Source: Deinococcus sonorensis KR-87 (GTDB lineage Bacteria; Deinococcota; Deinococci; Deinococcales; Deinococcaceae). Taken from it: a stretch of 64,000 nucleotides of DNA. The DNA lies in assembly GCF_040256395.1 (NCBI RefSeq), contig NZ_CP158299.1:1579501-1643500 (forward strand). Reading direction: 5' to 3'. Of this stretch, positions 11,641 through 21,289 are shown piece by piece. The position numbers and the translations under genes are program-made. Under the pieces are notes generated by a model. The model was not told where the DNA came from. It ran no database searches and saw only the letters and a list, made by a program, of their open reading frames with translations. Within the stretch, counting starts at the first letter, position 1. Each line of letters starts with the position of its first letter.

Positions 11641-12948
11641 TTACAGGCCGAAGCGGGCGTAGATGCGGTCCACCTGACGCAGGTACCAGTTCAGGTCGAA
11701 GGCGGCGTCCAGGTCTTCCGCGGTGAGCGGGCTTTCCGGGTCACGTTCCAGCAGGTCGCGCAGGCCCTCGCCGGTTTCCCAGCTGGTCAGGGCGTTGCGC
11801 TGCACGATGGCGTAGGCGGCCTCGCGGGCCATGCCCTTCTCGTCGATCAGGCGGTGCAGCACCGCTTGGCTGAACACCAGCCCGCCCAGGTCGTTGAGGT
11901 TGCGCAGCATCCGCTCCGGGAACACCACCAGGTCGCGCAGCACCCCGGTCAGGCGGCGGGCGGCGTAACTGGCGGCCTGGGTGGCGTCCGGCAGGATCAC
12001 CCGCTCGGCGCTGGAATGCGAGATGTCGCGTTCGTGCCACAGCGGCACGTTCTCCATCGCCGTCACCAGATAGCCGCGCAGCAGCCGGGTCAGGCCGGTC
12101 ACGTTCTCGGTCAGGATCGGGTTCTTCTTGTGCGGCATGGAGGAACTGCCCTTCTGGCCCTTGCCGAACGGCTCCATCGCCTCGCGCACCTCGCTGCGCT
12201 GCAGGTGCCGGATTTCCACCGCGATCTTCTCCAGCGTGGTGCCGAAGATGGCCAGCGCCGAGAGCACCTCCGCGTGACGGTCGCGGGCCAGCGTCTGGTT
12301 GGTGACCGGGGCCGGCCGCCAGCCCCACAGCTCGGCCACCCGCTCCTCCACGTCGGGGGAGACGTGGGCGTAGGTGCCGACCGACCCGGAGAGCATCACG
12401 ACCCGCACCCGCACGCGGGCCGCCGTGAGCCGCTCCAGGTCGCGGTCCAGCGTGCTCATCCAGTTCAGGAACTTCAGGCCGAAGGTCATCGGCTCGGCGT
12501 GAATGCCGTGGGTGCGCCCCACCGTGGGGGTGTGGCGGTACTGCACCGCCTGGGCGCGGCACACCTCGCGCAGCCGGCTGGCGTCCTCCAGCACCGTGCC
12601 GAGCGCCTCGTCGAGCAGCAGATTCTGGGCGGTGTCCACCACGTCGGTGCTGGTCAGGCCGTGGTGAATGAAGCGCGCCGACTCGCCGTAGCGCTCCGAC
12701 AGGGCGGTGGTGAAGGCCACGATATCGTGACGCGTCACCGCCTCGATCTCGGCCACCCGCGCGGCAAAGGCCTCATCGAGCGGGTCGGCGGCCGAGCGGC
12801 GGGTCAGGTCGTCGAAGGCCTCGCGCGGAATCTCGCCCAGTTCCGACTGGGCCTCCATGGCCGCGAGTTCTACCCGCAGCCAGGCACGGTACTTGTTGGC
12901 CTCGCTCCACAGGCGGCTGAGTTCAGGGGTGCTGTAACGGTCGATCAT
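11641..12948 (-). CDS. purB: Adenylosuccinate lyase
   Basis: A 435-residue fumarase/aspartase-superfamily lyase that cleaves SAICAR and adenylosuccinate, releasing fumarate in purine synthesis. It carries the signature GSSSMPHKKNP, the His motif GRTHGIHAEP and the substrate-binding segment HHGLTSTDVVDTAQN. The length is normal. TACCCT (minus, 12956-12961) 7 nt before the ATG suggests a leaderless mRNA. purA, the preceding step on the AMP branch, is at 57 kb. Confidence 0.96.
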   Translation of the reverse strand: MIDRYSTPELSRLWSEANKYRAWLRVELAAMEAQSELGEIPREAFDDLTRRSAADPLDEAFAARVAEIEAVTRHDIVAFTTALSERYGESARFIHHGLTSTDVVDTAQNLLLDEALGTVLEDASRLREVCRAQAVQYRHTPTVGRTHGIHAEPMTFGLKFLNWMSTLDRDLERLTAARVRVRVVMLSGSVGTYAHVSPDVEERVAELWGWRPAPVTNQTLARDRHAEVLSALAIFGTTLEKIAVEIRHLQRSEVREAMEPFGKGQKGSSSMPHKKNPILTENVTGLTRLLRGYLVTAMENVPLWHERDISHSSAERVILPDATQAASYAARRLTGVLRDLVVFPERMLRNLNDLGGLVFSQAVLHRLIDEKGMAREAAYAIVQRNALTSWETGEGLRDLLERDPESPLTAEDLDAAFDLNWYLRQVDRIYARFGL

Positions 12949-13024
12949 GGGGTTCAGGGTAGCGCCTGCGTCCCTGCTCGCAGACGCGGCTGTCTGGAGG
13001 CCAGCGCCCCGCTACACTGAAGCC

Positions 13025-13810
13025 ATGAGTGCTCCCCTCCTCACCGACCTGCTGGCCGTCGCGGTGCAGGCGGCCCGTGAAGCCGGACGCATCCACCAGC
13101 AGTATGCCGGGCGCGCCTTCGAGGTCCGCAGCAAAACCACCTTCAGTGACCTAGTGACCGAGGTGGACGCCCTGGCCGAGGCCGCCATCCGCGAGGTGGT
13201 GGCGGCCCGTTATCCGGACCACGCGGTACTGGGCGAGGAGGAGGGGCAGCAGGGTGACGGCGAGTACCGCTGGGTGGTGGATCCGCTGGACGGCACCGTC
13301 AACTACGCCCACGGATTTCCGGTGTACTGCGCCTCGGTGGCGGTGGAGCACCACGGCCAGCGGCTGGCCGGAGCCGTCTATGATCCCACCCGGGACGAGC
13401 TGTTCACCGCCACGCTGGGCGGAGGCGCCCACCTGAACGGCGCGGCCATCCACGTCTCGGCCACCGCCAGCCTGCGGGCTCCGGCCCTGATCAGTACCGG
13501 CTTTCCCTACGACGCGACCGAGCGGCGCTTCATGGGCCCGCTGGAGCGCCTCCTGGCCGGCGGCGTGCCGCTGCGCCGCCCCGGCGCCGCCGCGCTGGAC
13601 CTGTGCTACGTGGCCTGCGGGCGGTTGGACGGCTACTGGGAGATCGGGCTGAAACCCTGGGACAGCGCGGCCGGCGCGCTGATCGTGACCGAGGCGGGTG
13701 GTCTGGTCAGCGACGTGCACGGCCACCCCGGCCCACACGGCGAGATGCTGGTGGCGGCCAATGAGCGGCTGCATCACGAGCTGCTCGCAGTGCTGCGCGG
13801 AGACGGCTAA
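13025..13810 (+). CDS. suhB: Inositol monophosphatase family protein
   Basis: A 261-residue magnesium-dependent phosphatase. Metal-binding motifs are present: GEEEG, DPLDGTVNYAHGFP, and the C-terminal KPWDSAAGALIVTEAGG. It may act on inositol phosphate or related substrates, or have a SuhB-like role with RNA polymerase. The ATG at 13025 is fixed by TACACT (13013-13018) 6 nt before it. Its TAA overlaps the ATG of a small membrane-protein gene. Confidence 0.9.
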   Translation: MSAPLLTDLLAVAVQAAREAGRIHQQYAGRAFEVRSKTTFSDLVTEVDALAEAAIREVVAARYPDHAVLGEEEGQQGDGEYRWVVDPLDGTVNYAHGFPVYCASVAVEHHGQRLAGAVYDPTRDELFTATLGGGAHLNGAAIHVSATASLRAPALISTGFPYDATERRFMGPLERLLAGGVPLRRPGAAALDLCYVACGRLDGYWEIGLKPWDSAAGALIVTEAGGLVSDVHGHPGPHGEMLVAANERLHHELLAVLRGDG

Positions 13811-13980
13811 TGCTGGGCCTGCTGGCCCTGATGTTGCTGCTGCTGAACGTGGGCGGGCTGGCCAGCCTGGGGCTGAGCCTGGGTCACGGTCAGTGGGGGA
13901 GCAGCCTCAGCACGCTGCTGATGCTGGGCCTGCTGGACGCGCTGGGCTTCTGGCTGCTGCGATCGCTGCGCGAGCGGTAG
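13810..13980 (+). CDS. Small two-helix membrane protein, coupled to suhB
   Basis: A 56-residue open reading frame whose ATG overlaps the suhB stop (TAATG). It has two hydrophobic segments, LLALMLLLLNVGGLASLGL and TLLMLGLLDALGFWLLRSL, and a basic end (RERstop). I do not recognise a family. The overlap and the clear membrane topology argue that it is real and translated by coupling. It is followed by a short GC hairpin (13990-14004) shared with the convergent gene. Confidence 0.6.
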   Translation: MLGLLALMLLLLNVGGLASLGLSLGHGQWGSSLSTLLMLGLLDALGFWLLRSLRER

Positions 13981-14002
13981 GCAGAGGGGGAGCGGGCCCC
14001 GC

Positions 14003-14566
14003 TCAGGCCGGGCGGCTCTCTCCTGCCGCCAGCCGCAGCACATATGCCCGCACATCCGGCGGCCAGGCGGCCGTGTGCTCGGCCAGCAGGTCGGTCCGGC
14101 CGGCGTACAGCGCGCGCGAGGCTTCCTCGTAGCCGGGCAGGTCGCCGGCCAGGGCGGTCATGACCCGGCCGGCCGCTTCCTGGCGCTGCCGCTCACGCTC
14201 GGGACCCGCGTCGTGTCGGCGCGCCTCGTCGATCAGCCGCCTCAGTGTGGCCGAAGCGCCGCCGCGCTGCTGCTCCAGCCAGTCCCAGTGACGCGGCAGC
14301 AGCGAGACCTCCCGCGACACCACGCCCAGCTTCGGGCGGCCCGGTCCGGCCCGGGGCGCGGGCGGCACCTCGCGGGCCAGGATCGCCTTGATGTCGCCCC
14401 GGAAGTCGAAGTCGAGCTGCCGACCGGTGTGGTCCTCGAAAATCAGGAGCGGCGCGCCGCCCGGCTGTTCGGCATACCGCTGGGTGCGGTGCAGCATGTC
14501 GGTGAGGGTGCCGGTGACGATGTGGGTGTGGCCCTGGAAACTGCTGTAGGTGGGGTGCGGGGTCAT
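14003..14566 (-). CDS. DUF2239 family protein
   Basis: A 187-residue protein of the uncharacterised DUF2239 family. Recognisable parts are HTHIVTGTLTDMLHRTQRYA, the ATGR-like DHTGRQLDFDFRGD, and the central GRPKLGVVSREVSLLPRHW followed by WLEQQRGGASATLRRLIDEA. Function is unknown; the second half resembles a ribbon-helix-helix-like or nucleic-acid-associated region but that is speculation. I chose the ATG at 14566 because an AAGAAT box lies 6 nt upstream with a TTGACA -35. An upstream ATG at 14602 would lie inside the promoter. Confidence 0.82.
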   Translation of the reverse strand: MTPHPTYSSFQGHTHIVTGTLTDMLHRTQRYAEQPGGAPLLIFEDHTGRQLDFDFRGDIKAILAREVPPAPRAGPGRPKLGVVSREVSLLPRHWDWLEQQRGGASATLRRLIDEARRHDAGPERERQRQEAAGRVMTALAGDLPGYEEASRALYAGRTDLLAEHTAAWPPDVRAYVLRLAAGESRPA

Positions 14567-14572
14567 GCTGCT

Positions 14573-14619
14573 ATTCTTGCCGGGTAAAATGACGGCTGTC
14601 AATATCTACCGGGTAAAAT
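14573..14619 (-). promoter_or_regulatory. DUF2239 promoter with two direct-repeat operator-like sites
   Basis: On the minus strand TTGACA (14597-14602) and AAGAAT (14573-14578) are 18 bp apart, and the ATG follows 6 nt after the -10. The 11-mer ATTTTACCCGG occurs twice, at 14580-14590 (in the -35/-10 spacer) and 14609-14619 (upstream of the -35), 29 bp apart. Repeated elements straddling a -35 look like a regulator binding pair. Confidence 0.55.
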
Positions 14620-14708
14620 AGGCCAGATGGCGCAGCCGGGCCACAGGCCGCTCCGACTTCCCAGCCGTTCACACGATGTGCCGTGCACCCGCCCGCTACA
14701 CTCCGCGC

Positions 14709-15635
<927 letters not shown>

Positions 15636-15720
15636 AGACCTGTTCTCACCCATCTGGCGCTGTGGGTCCTGAACCACCACTGGGCCGCTGCCGAGGGAAA
15701 GCGGCCTGATCTGTACTTTC

Positions 15721-15775
15721 TTTACATTGTCTGAAGTTCACAGTTGAGGGTTGTACAAACCTTGTACGGTCAGAT
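15721..15775 (+). promoter_or_regulatory. Upstream region of the Crp/Fnr gene with TTGTAC repeats
   Basis: The 208-bp gap before the Crp/Fnr gene has an AT-richer core. It contains the palindrome TTGTACAA (15751-15758) and a second TTGTAC at 15762-15767, next to TTTACA and TTCACA hexamers. The palindrome could be an operator, perhaps autoregulatory. No promoter can be assigned with confidence. Confidence 0.35.
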
Positions 15776-15843
15776 CAACCACGGGATATCCCCTCCCTGT
15801 GTTCCCCTTCCGGCCCATGTGTGGGCCACCCTAGGAGCCCACC

Positions 15844-16470
15844 ATGACGATGCCGATTCCTGCAGGACTGTCCACCCTCCACCCCGAACTGCACGGTCGC
15901 CCGGTCCGGCGCGGCGATACCCTCTACTACGCCGGCGACCAGAGCCCCACGCTCTACCGGCTGGAGAGTGGCCTGCTGCGCGCTGTGCGCCTCACTCCAC
16001 AGGGCCGCAACCTGACGGTCCGGCACATCCGCCCCGGCGACATCTTCGGTGAGGAGGCCCTGCACGGGCTGACCCGCACCCACCAGGTGATCGCGCTGAC
16101 CGACGCGAGCGTGGAGGCCATCCACATGCAGCACCTCAGCGGCGAGGAGCTGTGGCAGGTGACCCGCAGCCTCTCGGCCCAGCTGCAGCGTGTGATGACC
16201 GACGGCGTGCACATTCAGGACGGCGAACTGCGCGAGCGCATCGCACGTTACCTGCTCAACCTCTCGGACAGCAGCCTGGGCGGACGCCACGCAGGCGGCC
16301 AGCTGTTTGTGCGGGCCACCCACGAGCTGATCGCCGAGGGCACCGGCGCCACCCGTGAGAGCGTCAGCAAGCTGATCGGGGAAATGCGCGACGACGGCCT
16401 GCTCAGCCCGGCCTACCGCTGCATCACGCTGTCCAACGAGGCGGCATTGCGGGCCCTGGCCGGCATCTGA
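15844..16470 (+). CDS. Crp/Fnr family transcriptional regulator
   Basis: A 208-residue regulator with an N-terminal cyclic-nucleotide-binding-type beta-roll ([18 protein letters not shown]), a dimerisation helix ([20 protein letters not shown]) and a C-terminal winged helix whose recognition helix is in [20 protein letters not shown]. The N-terminal Cys cluster of Fnr is absent, so it is not an oxygen-sensing iron-sulphur type. The effector is unknown. The upstream TTGTAC repeats may be its own operator. Confidence 0.9.
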   Translation: MTMPIPAGLSTLHPELHGRPVRRGDTLYYAGDQSPTLYRLESGLLRAVRLTPQGRNLTVRHIRPGDIFGEEALHGLTRTHQVIALTDASVEAIHMQHLSGEELWQVTRSLSAQLQRVMTDGVHIQDGELRERIARYLLNLSDSSLGGRHAGGQLFVRATHELIAEGTGATRESVSKLIGEMRDDGLLSPAYRCITLSNEAALRALAGI

Positions 16471-16500
16471 CCTTCTACAAAGGTTAGACAAAACAAGAAG

Positions 16501-16534
16501 AGCGGCGGCCCTGAAGGTGGGGCCGCCGCTCTCT
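16501..16534. terminator. Bidirectional terminator after the Crp/Fnr gene
   Basis: A 10-bp stem AGCGGCGGCC (16501-16510) / GGCCGCCGCT (16521-16530) is followed by CTCTTTGTCGTT on the plus strand and by CTTCTTGTTTTGT on the minus strand. It lies between convergent genes. Confidence 0.8.
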
Positions 16535-16540
16535 TTGTCG

Positions 16541-17575
16541 TTACAGCAGGCCGCAGCGCTGCAGCTCTGCCTGGACGGCCGCCTCGAAGCGCGGCTGCAC
16601 CTCGGCGTAGGGGGCCTCCACGGTGGCGCCCGCCGCCGGGAAGTGTCCGCCACCGCCCAGGCTGACCGCGATGTTCTGGGCGCTGGCGCGGCCCCTGGAG
16701 CGGATCGAGAGCTTCACGCGGTCGCCGTAGTCCTTGAAGATGGTGGCCAGCTCGGTGCCCTCGGCGCTGCGGATGGTGTTCACGTAGGACTCCACGTCGT
16801 CCCACTGGGCTCCGGCGCGGTCCAGCATGGTCTGGTCGATGCGGGCCGTCACCAGCAGGCCGCCGAAGCTGAACTGCAGGCTCTCCAGCACCTCACGCAG
16901 CAGCAGGTAGTAGCGCGGCGGGTTCTGCGACAGCCGCTCATTGATCCAGGCCAGCTGCGCGCCGTGCTCCACCAGCCGCGCCGCACAGCGCAGCACCGCC
17001 GGGGTGGTGCTGGCGAAGCGGAACGACCCGGTGTCCGTGTTGAGGCCGGTCAGCAGCGGCGTGGCGATGGCAGCGGTCCAGGCCACGCCCGCCTCCTGCA
17101 GCATCACGTCCACGATGTCGGTGACGATGCTGGCGGTGGCGGCCTGGCTGGGGTCCACCAGGCTCAGGTCGGCGCGGCGCAGGTTGGTGCCGTGGTGGTC
17201 GAGGTTGACGACCCGGCCCTGGAACCGGCTCAGGTCGGCGCCCGCCACCCGGTTGAGGTCGTTGTTGTCCACGTCCAGCACCGCCAGCAGCGCGTTCTCG
17301 GGCCACTCGTCCAGCCGCGTTTCCACCTCGCCCGGCTCCGCCAGGAAGCGCAGGTAGTGTGGCACGTCCATGTAGGTGCAGGCGCTGCACCCCACCGCCT
17401 TGAGGGCCCGTTGCAGGCCCAGGCAGCTGCCCAGGGCGTCGCCGTCCGGGTCCACGTGGCTGAGAATCACGACCGGACCGGTGTGCGCGACCAGCTGATG
17501 GGCGGCCTCCTGAACCAGCTGGGCGTAGCGGGGCTCGGGGGTGTTCTGGGGAGTCGACGAAGCCGGTGCGTTCAT
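16541..17575 (-). CDS. nrnA: DHH-family phosphoesterase, NrnA-like (nano-RNase / pAp phosphatase)
   Basis: A 344-residue DHH/DHHA1 enzyme that should degrade short oligoribonucleotides and possibly pAp or pApA. It has ILSHVDPDGDALGSCLGL (motif I), the second Asp motif VLDVDNND, the DHH motif LDHHGTN, GLNTDTGSFRF (motif IV) and a C-terminal DHHA1 domain with GGGGHFPAAGA. TATACT (minus, 17583-17588) lies 7 nt before the ATG, supporting a leaderless start. The gene symbol is by family resemblance. Confidence 0.88.
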   Translation of the reverse strand: MNAPASSTPQNTPEPRYAQLVQEAAHQLVAHTGPVVILSHVDPDGDALGSCLGLQRALKAVGCSACTYMDVPHYLRFLAEPGEVETRLDEWPENALLAVLDVDNNDLNRVAGADLSRFQGRVVNLDHHGTNLRRADLSLVDPSQAATASIVTDIVDVMLQEAGVAWTAAIATPLLTGLNTDTGSFRFASTTPAVLRCAARLVEHGAQLAWINERLSQNPPRYYLLLREVLESLQFSFGGLLVTARIDQTMLDRAGAQWDDVESYVNTIRSAEGTELATIFKDYGDRVKLSIRSRGRASAQNIAVSLGGGGHFPAAGATVEAPYAEVQPRFEAAVQAELQRCGLL

Positions 17576-17629
17576 GAGCCGGAGTATACGGGCCGGCCAT
17601 GAGCAGGCTGCAGGGCCGGTCCGGACAGC

Positions 17630-18226
17630 TCAGGGCAGCAGCACCTCAGAGCGGCTCATGGTCTGGCGGAACTGTGCCACGTCCCGGTACAGGTGCGCCT
17701 GCCAGCCGGCGGCCTGCGCGGCCTGGACGTTGCCAGGATCATCGTCCCAGAACACGATCTGACCGGGCGCGCGCTGCAGCCGCTCGGTCACCCGCTGGTA
17801 ATACGCGGGGTCCGGTTTGCGCACGCCCACGCTGCAGCTGGCCAGCTCGCCGTCCACCACCTCACTGAGCTGCATGTCGTGCAGCAGGTAGTGCAGCCGG
17901 TGACGCTCCTGGTTGGTGGCAAGGTAGCAGGGCCACCCGTCCTGCCGCAGCGCCCGCACCGCCTCGAGCAGCGGCCGGTTCAGGTGATCCTCGTGCCGGA
18001 ACCAGTCGAGCATGAATTGCTCACGGGTGCCGGTATACCCCAGCTCGGCCAGCAGGGGAGGCAGCAGGTCGGGGAGGTCCGCCCGGCCACACGAGGCCTC
18101 CAGAAACGGCCCCTTGAAGAACCGCAGCATCGTCTCCGGATGGCGCTGCAGCATCACGCTGCCGTACATGCTCGGCGGCGTCACCAGCACGCCGTCCACG
18201 TCCATCAGCAGCACACGCTGGCTCAT
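17630..18226 (-). CDS. HAD-family hydrolase
   Basis: A 198-residue haloacid-dehalogenase-like hydrolase. Motif I is LLMDVDGVL (nucleophile Asp and acid/base Asp), motif II YLATNQE, and motif IV VFWDDDPGNVQAA. Substrate unknown; many relatives are phosphatases with YihX-like size. The ATG overlaps the stop of the upstream VOC gene (ATGA), so the two are coupled. Confidence 0.88.
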   Translation of the reverse strand: MSQRVLLMDVDGVLVTPPSMYGSVMLQRHPETMLRFFKGPFLEASCGRADLPDLLPPLLAELGYTGTREQFMLDWFRHEDHLNRPLLEAVRALRQDGWPCYLATNQERHRLHYLLHDMQLSEVVDGELASCSVGVRKPDPAYYQRVTERLQRAPGQIVFWDDDPGNVQAAQAAGWQAHLYRDVAQFRQTMSRSEVLLP

Positions 18227-18636
18227 GCCTGCTGCTCCAGCCAGGCGTACAGGTCCAGCGTATGCCCGTCCGGGTCCTGCACGGTGGCGTAGCGCTGCCC
18301 CCAGAAAGCGTCGTAGGGGGCGGCCACGACCGTATAACCGGCGCCGGTCATCCGCTGGCAGGTCTGGTCCACCTGCTCGGGCCGGTCCAGCTGAAAGCCG
18401 AGCCCGATGCTCTGGCCGCTGGGCCGCGTCCACCCGGCCGACAGCTGCCGGATCAGCCGCTCACTCTCCCACGCGATCCGCAGACCGCCCACCGTGATCT
18501 CCACATGGTCCTCCGCGTCTCCCTGGGCGTTCAGGTGGGCACCGGCCGGAATCGGCAGGCCCAGCGTCCGGTAGAAGTCCAGGGCACGTTCCAGATCGGC
18601 CACCGTGAAGCTCAGGTAGTTGGGAGTTATGCTCAT
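18223..18636 (-). CDS. VOC-superfamily (glyoxalase/bleomycin-resistance-like) protein
   Basis: A 137-residue protein with paired beta-alpha-beta-beta-beta modules: MSITPNYLSFTVADLERALD, GLPIPAGAHLN and the C-terminal YATVQDPDGHTLDLYAW. A metal-site Glu/His pattern is only partly evident. It could be a lyase, dioxygenase or binding protein. TAGGAT (minus, 18642-18647) lies 5 nt before the ATG. It is coupled to the HAD gene, so the two probably act together. Confidence 0.85.
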   Translation of the reverse strand: MSITPNYLSFTVADLERALDFYRTLGLPIPAGAHLNAQGDAEDHVEITVGGLRIAWESERLIRQLSAGWTRPSGQSIGLGFQLDRPEQVDQTCQRMTGAGYTVVAAPYDAFWGQRYATVQDPDGHTLDLYAWLEQQA

Positions 18637-18787
18637 GCCTTATCCTAGTCTGTTGGTTACGCCTGGGGCTGCTGCTGGCTTAAGTCAGCGTGAATGCTCC
18701 GGGCGTCTGAGTGGTTTATGCGCCGCAGCCACATAAGACTGGCTGCACTGCCCTGCGGCGCGACCGCCGGCAGCCTGAGGAGCCCAC

Positions 18788-19864
18788 ATGACCAATCGAC
18801 ACGCCGTCCTTCCCCTCCGACGCCTGTGGCTGGCAGGCGCCCTGCTGCTGACCCTGGGCGCGTGTGCCGAACCATCCACTCCGCCGCCCGGCAGTGGCTC
18901 TGGCCCCACCCCTCCCGGTCCGCTCGCCTGGAAAACGGCGGCCCCTGCCCCCATCAGCCAGTACGAAGCGGCCGGCGCCAGCATCGATGGCCGGCTGTAC
19001 GTCTTCGGCGGCTTCTACACCCTGCTCAACAACAAACCGCTCGTCACGGTCCGGACCTCGGTCTACAACTCGGCCTCCGGGCGCTGGAACCAGCTGGCCG
19101 ACATGCCGGAGGCGGTGACCCACGCCGCCACCGTTGCGGTCGGGTCGAAGGTCTATCTGGCCGGCGGGTTCATCGGGGACCACCCCGGCCCCGAGACTGA
19201 CCACGTCTGGATCTATGACACGGCCACCAACCGCTGGAGCGCCGGTCCGTCCCTGCCGGCTCCCCGGGGTGCGGGGGCGCTGGCGCTGGTGGGCCGCAAG
19301 CTGCACTTCTTCGGCGGCACCCGGCGTGATGCGACTGAACTGCACGACTACACCCAGGACTTCGGCACCCACTGGGTGCTGGACCTGGACGGTTCGGGTG
19401 ACTGGACCGAGGCTGCTCCGCTGCCCACCCCCCGCAACCACCTATCAGGCATCGCGCTGGACGGCCTGATCTACGCCATCGGCGGCCAGCACCTGGGAGA
19501 CGAGGTGGCCGGTGACCTGCCGGACGTGCAGGTGTATGACCCGGCCACCGACCGCTGGAGTGCCCGCAAGAACCTGCCGCTGCCGCTGGGCCACACCATG
19601 GCCTCCACCGTGGTCTGGAACGGCCACATCGTGGTGGCCGGCGGCGTGACGCTGGCCGAAAACCCGGCGCCCGACGACGTGGAGGGGAAGGAGTCAAACA
19701 CGGTGTTGGACTATGATCCCAAGACCGACAAGTGGACCCGCCTGACCGACCTGCCCGCCCCACGCCAGTCGCCGGTAGCGGGTGTGCTGGGCACCAAGCT
19801 GGTGGTGACCGGCGGAGCCACCGATGACGGCCCCACCGACGTGACCTGGATCGGCACCCGCTGA
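18788..19864 (+). CDS. Kelch-repeat lipoprotein
   Basis: A 358-residue secreted lipoprotein. The signal peptide ends in the lipobox LGAC (Cys26), followed by a Pro/Gly/Ser linker. Kelch motifs then repeat through the protein (DGRLYVFGG, GSKVYLAGG, GRKLHFFGG, DGLIYAIGG, NGHIVVAGG, GTKLVVTGG), enough for a six-bladed beta-propeller. It probably binds a protein or glycan at the cell surface. A Shine-Dalgarno GAGGAG lies about 6 nt before the ATG. Confidence 0.9.
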   Translation: MTNRHAVLPLRRLWLAGALLLTLGACAEPSTPPPGSGSGPTPPGPLAWKTAAPAPISQYEAAGASIDGRLYVFGGFYTLLNNKPLVTVRTSVYNSASGRWNQLADMPEAVTHAATVAVGSKVYLAGGFIGDHPGPETDHVWIYDTATNRWSAGPSLPAPRGAGALALVGRKLHFFGGTRRDATELHDYTQDFGTHWVLDLDGSGDWTEAAPLPTPRNHLSGIALDGLIYAIGGQHLGDEVAGDLPDVQVYDPATDRWSARKNLPLPLGHTMASTVVWNGHIVVAGGVTLAENPAPDDVEGKESNTVLDYDPKTDKWTRLTDLPAPRQSPVAGVLGTKLVVTGGATDDGPTDVTWIGTR

Positions 19865-19918
19865 GCAGCACAACCCGAGCAGGGAAGCGCCTGCAGGAAT
19901 AAGCACATCATGCTCAGG

Positions 19919-19946
19919 AGACCCGCCCGAAGGTCAAGGCGGGTCT
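19919..19946 (+). terminator. Terminator after the Kelch lipoprotein gene
   Basis: A perfect 9-bp stem AGACCCGCC (19919-19927) / GGCGGGTCT (19938-19946) is followed by only a weak T-run. It lies before the convergent P450 gene. Confidence 0.55.
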
Positions 19947-20043
19947 TCCGTAGCTACAGGGAGTGAACCGGGGTCCAGGCGCAGCGTGGACCATACGCTG
20001 GTTCAGCGGGCTGCCCGAGCGCGAACCGGCGCCCGTTCGCCGC

Positions 20044-21261
20044 TCAGTTCAGCCGGGCCTGCAGCCGGGCCGGGCCGCGCAGCACGAAGTTGGGGCGGTA
20101 GGTGACCGGCTGGGCCGGCACCTGCAGCTGCGGGTGGCGCTCGGCCAGGGTCCGGAAGGTCAGCTCGCCTTCCATCCGGGCCAGGCTGGCGCCCAGGCAG
20201 TAATGCGGGCCGCTGGCAAACGACAGGTGGCGCGCCGCGCCCGGCCGCTGCAGGTCCAGGCGGTCCGGATCCGGAAAGACGCGCGGGTCGCGGTTGGCGG
20301 CCGCCAGGATCAGCTGGACGTGGCTGCCGGCCGGCAGGGTGCGCCCCTCCACCACCACGTCGCTGCTCAGGGAGCGGCCGGTCATCTGCACCGGTGCCAC
20401 CAGCCGCAGCAGTTCGTCGGTGGCCTGCAGTGCCAGCTCCGGGCGGGCCACCAGTCCCTGCCACGCCTCCGGCTGCTGCGAGAGCGTCAGCACGCCCCCG
20501 GCAATCAGGTTGGTGGTGGTCTCATGGCCGGCCGCCAGCAGCAGCACCGCGTTGGCCAGCAGCTCGTCGCCGCTGAGCCGCTCGCCCCCGTCCTCGGCGG
20601 CGGCCAGGGCGCTCAGCAGGCCCGGTTGAGGGTTCAGGCGCAGCTCGCTGGCCAGGTCGCGGAAGTAGCCGCGCATCTCGGCCGCGTCGTGTTCAATGCG
20701 CTGCATCAGCGTTTCGCCCTGCTCCGCACCGCCCAGCAGATCGGCGATGCTGCCGCTCCAGGCCCGGAACTGCGCCTCGTCCTGACCGGACAGGCCCAGC
20801 ATCCGGGTAATCACGCCCACCGGGAGCGGCACCGCCAGGTCGCGGACCACGTCGAAGTCCGGCTGCTGTGCGGCGGCCTGCAGCAGCCGGTCCAGCTGCT
20901 CCTGAACCAGTTCGCGCTGGCCCTCGATCACGCGCGGCGTGAAGGCGGCCTGGGCCAGCCCACGCAGGCGGGTGTGCGGGATGCCGTTCTGGAACAGCAT
21001 CATGTTGCGCAGCAGCGTGCCGGCCTCCGGGTAGTCTGCGAGCTGCGCCCCGATGGCCTGACCGCTCAGGGCGGCCGGGGAGCGCAGCACAGCATTCGTG
21101 GCCGCATACGAGAACAGGAGGGTGGCGTTCCACTCCGGTACCCACAGCAGCTCGTCCATACGGCGCCCCTGGGCGTAGAGCGGGTACGGGTCCTGCAGGG
21201 AGGCCGGGCTGAACAGCGCCTGGGCCAGCTGGGCGGCCGGGCTGAGCGTGGGAGCAGTCAT
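20044..21261 (-). CDS. Cytochrome P450
   Basis: A 405-residue soluble haem monooxygenase. The I-helix oxygen-binding motif is AGHETTTN, the K-helix ExxR is in DELLRLVAP, and the haem-thiolate loop is FASGPHYCLGASLARME. It resembles bacterial CYP107/CYP147-like enzymes. No ferredoxin or reductase gene adjoins it, so electrons must come from partners elsewhere. TACAGT (minus, 21268-21273) lies 6 nt before the ATG. Substrate unknown. Confidence 0.93.
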   Translation of the reverse strand: MTAPTLSPAAQLAQALFSPASLQDPYPLYAQGRRMDELLWVPEWNATLLFSYAATNAVLRSPAALSGQAIGAQLADYPEAGTLLRNMMLFQNGIPHTRLRGLAQAAFTPRVIEGQRELVQEQLDRLLQAAAQQPDFDVVRDLAVPLPVGVITRMLGLSGQDEAQFRAWSGSIADLLGGAEQGETLMQRIEHDAAEMRGYFRDLASELRLNPQPGLLSALAAAEDGGERLSGDELLANAVLLLAAGHETTTNLIAGGVLTLSQQPEAWQGLVARPELALQATDELLRLVAPVQMTGRSLSSDVVVEGRTLPAGSHVQLILAAANRDPRVFPDPDRLDLQRPGAARHLSFASGPHYCLGASLARMEGELTFRTLAERHPQLQVPAQPVTYRPNFVLRGPARLQARLN

Positions 21262-21289
21262 GGCTCTACTGTAGTGCGGCCGCTGCGGT

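Noticed and set aside
18716..18736. TTATG...CATAA inverted repeat before the Kelch gene as a possible radiation/desiccation response motif (DdrO site)
   Set aside because: The half-site spacing is 11 nt rather than the 7 nt of the known motif, and inner bases do not match.
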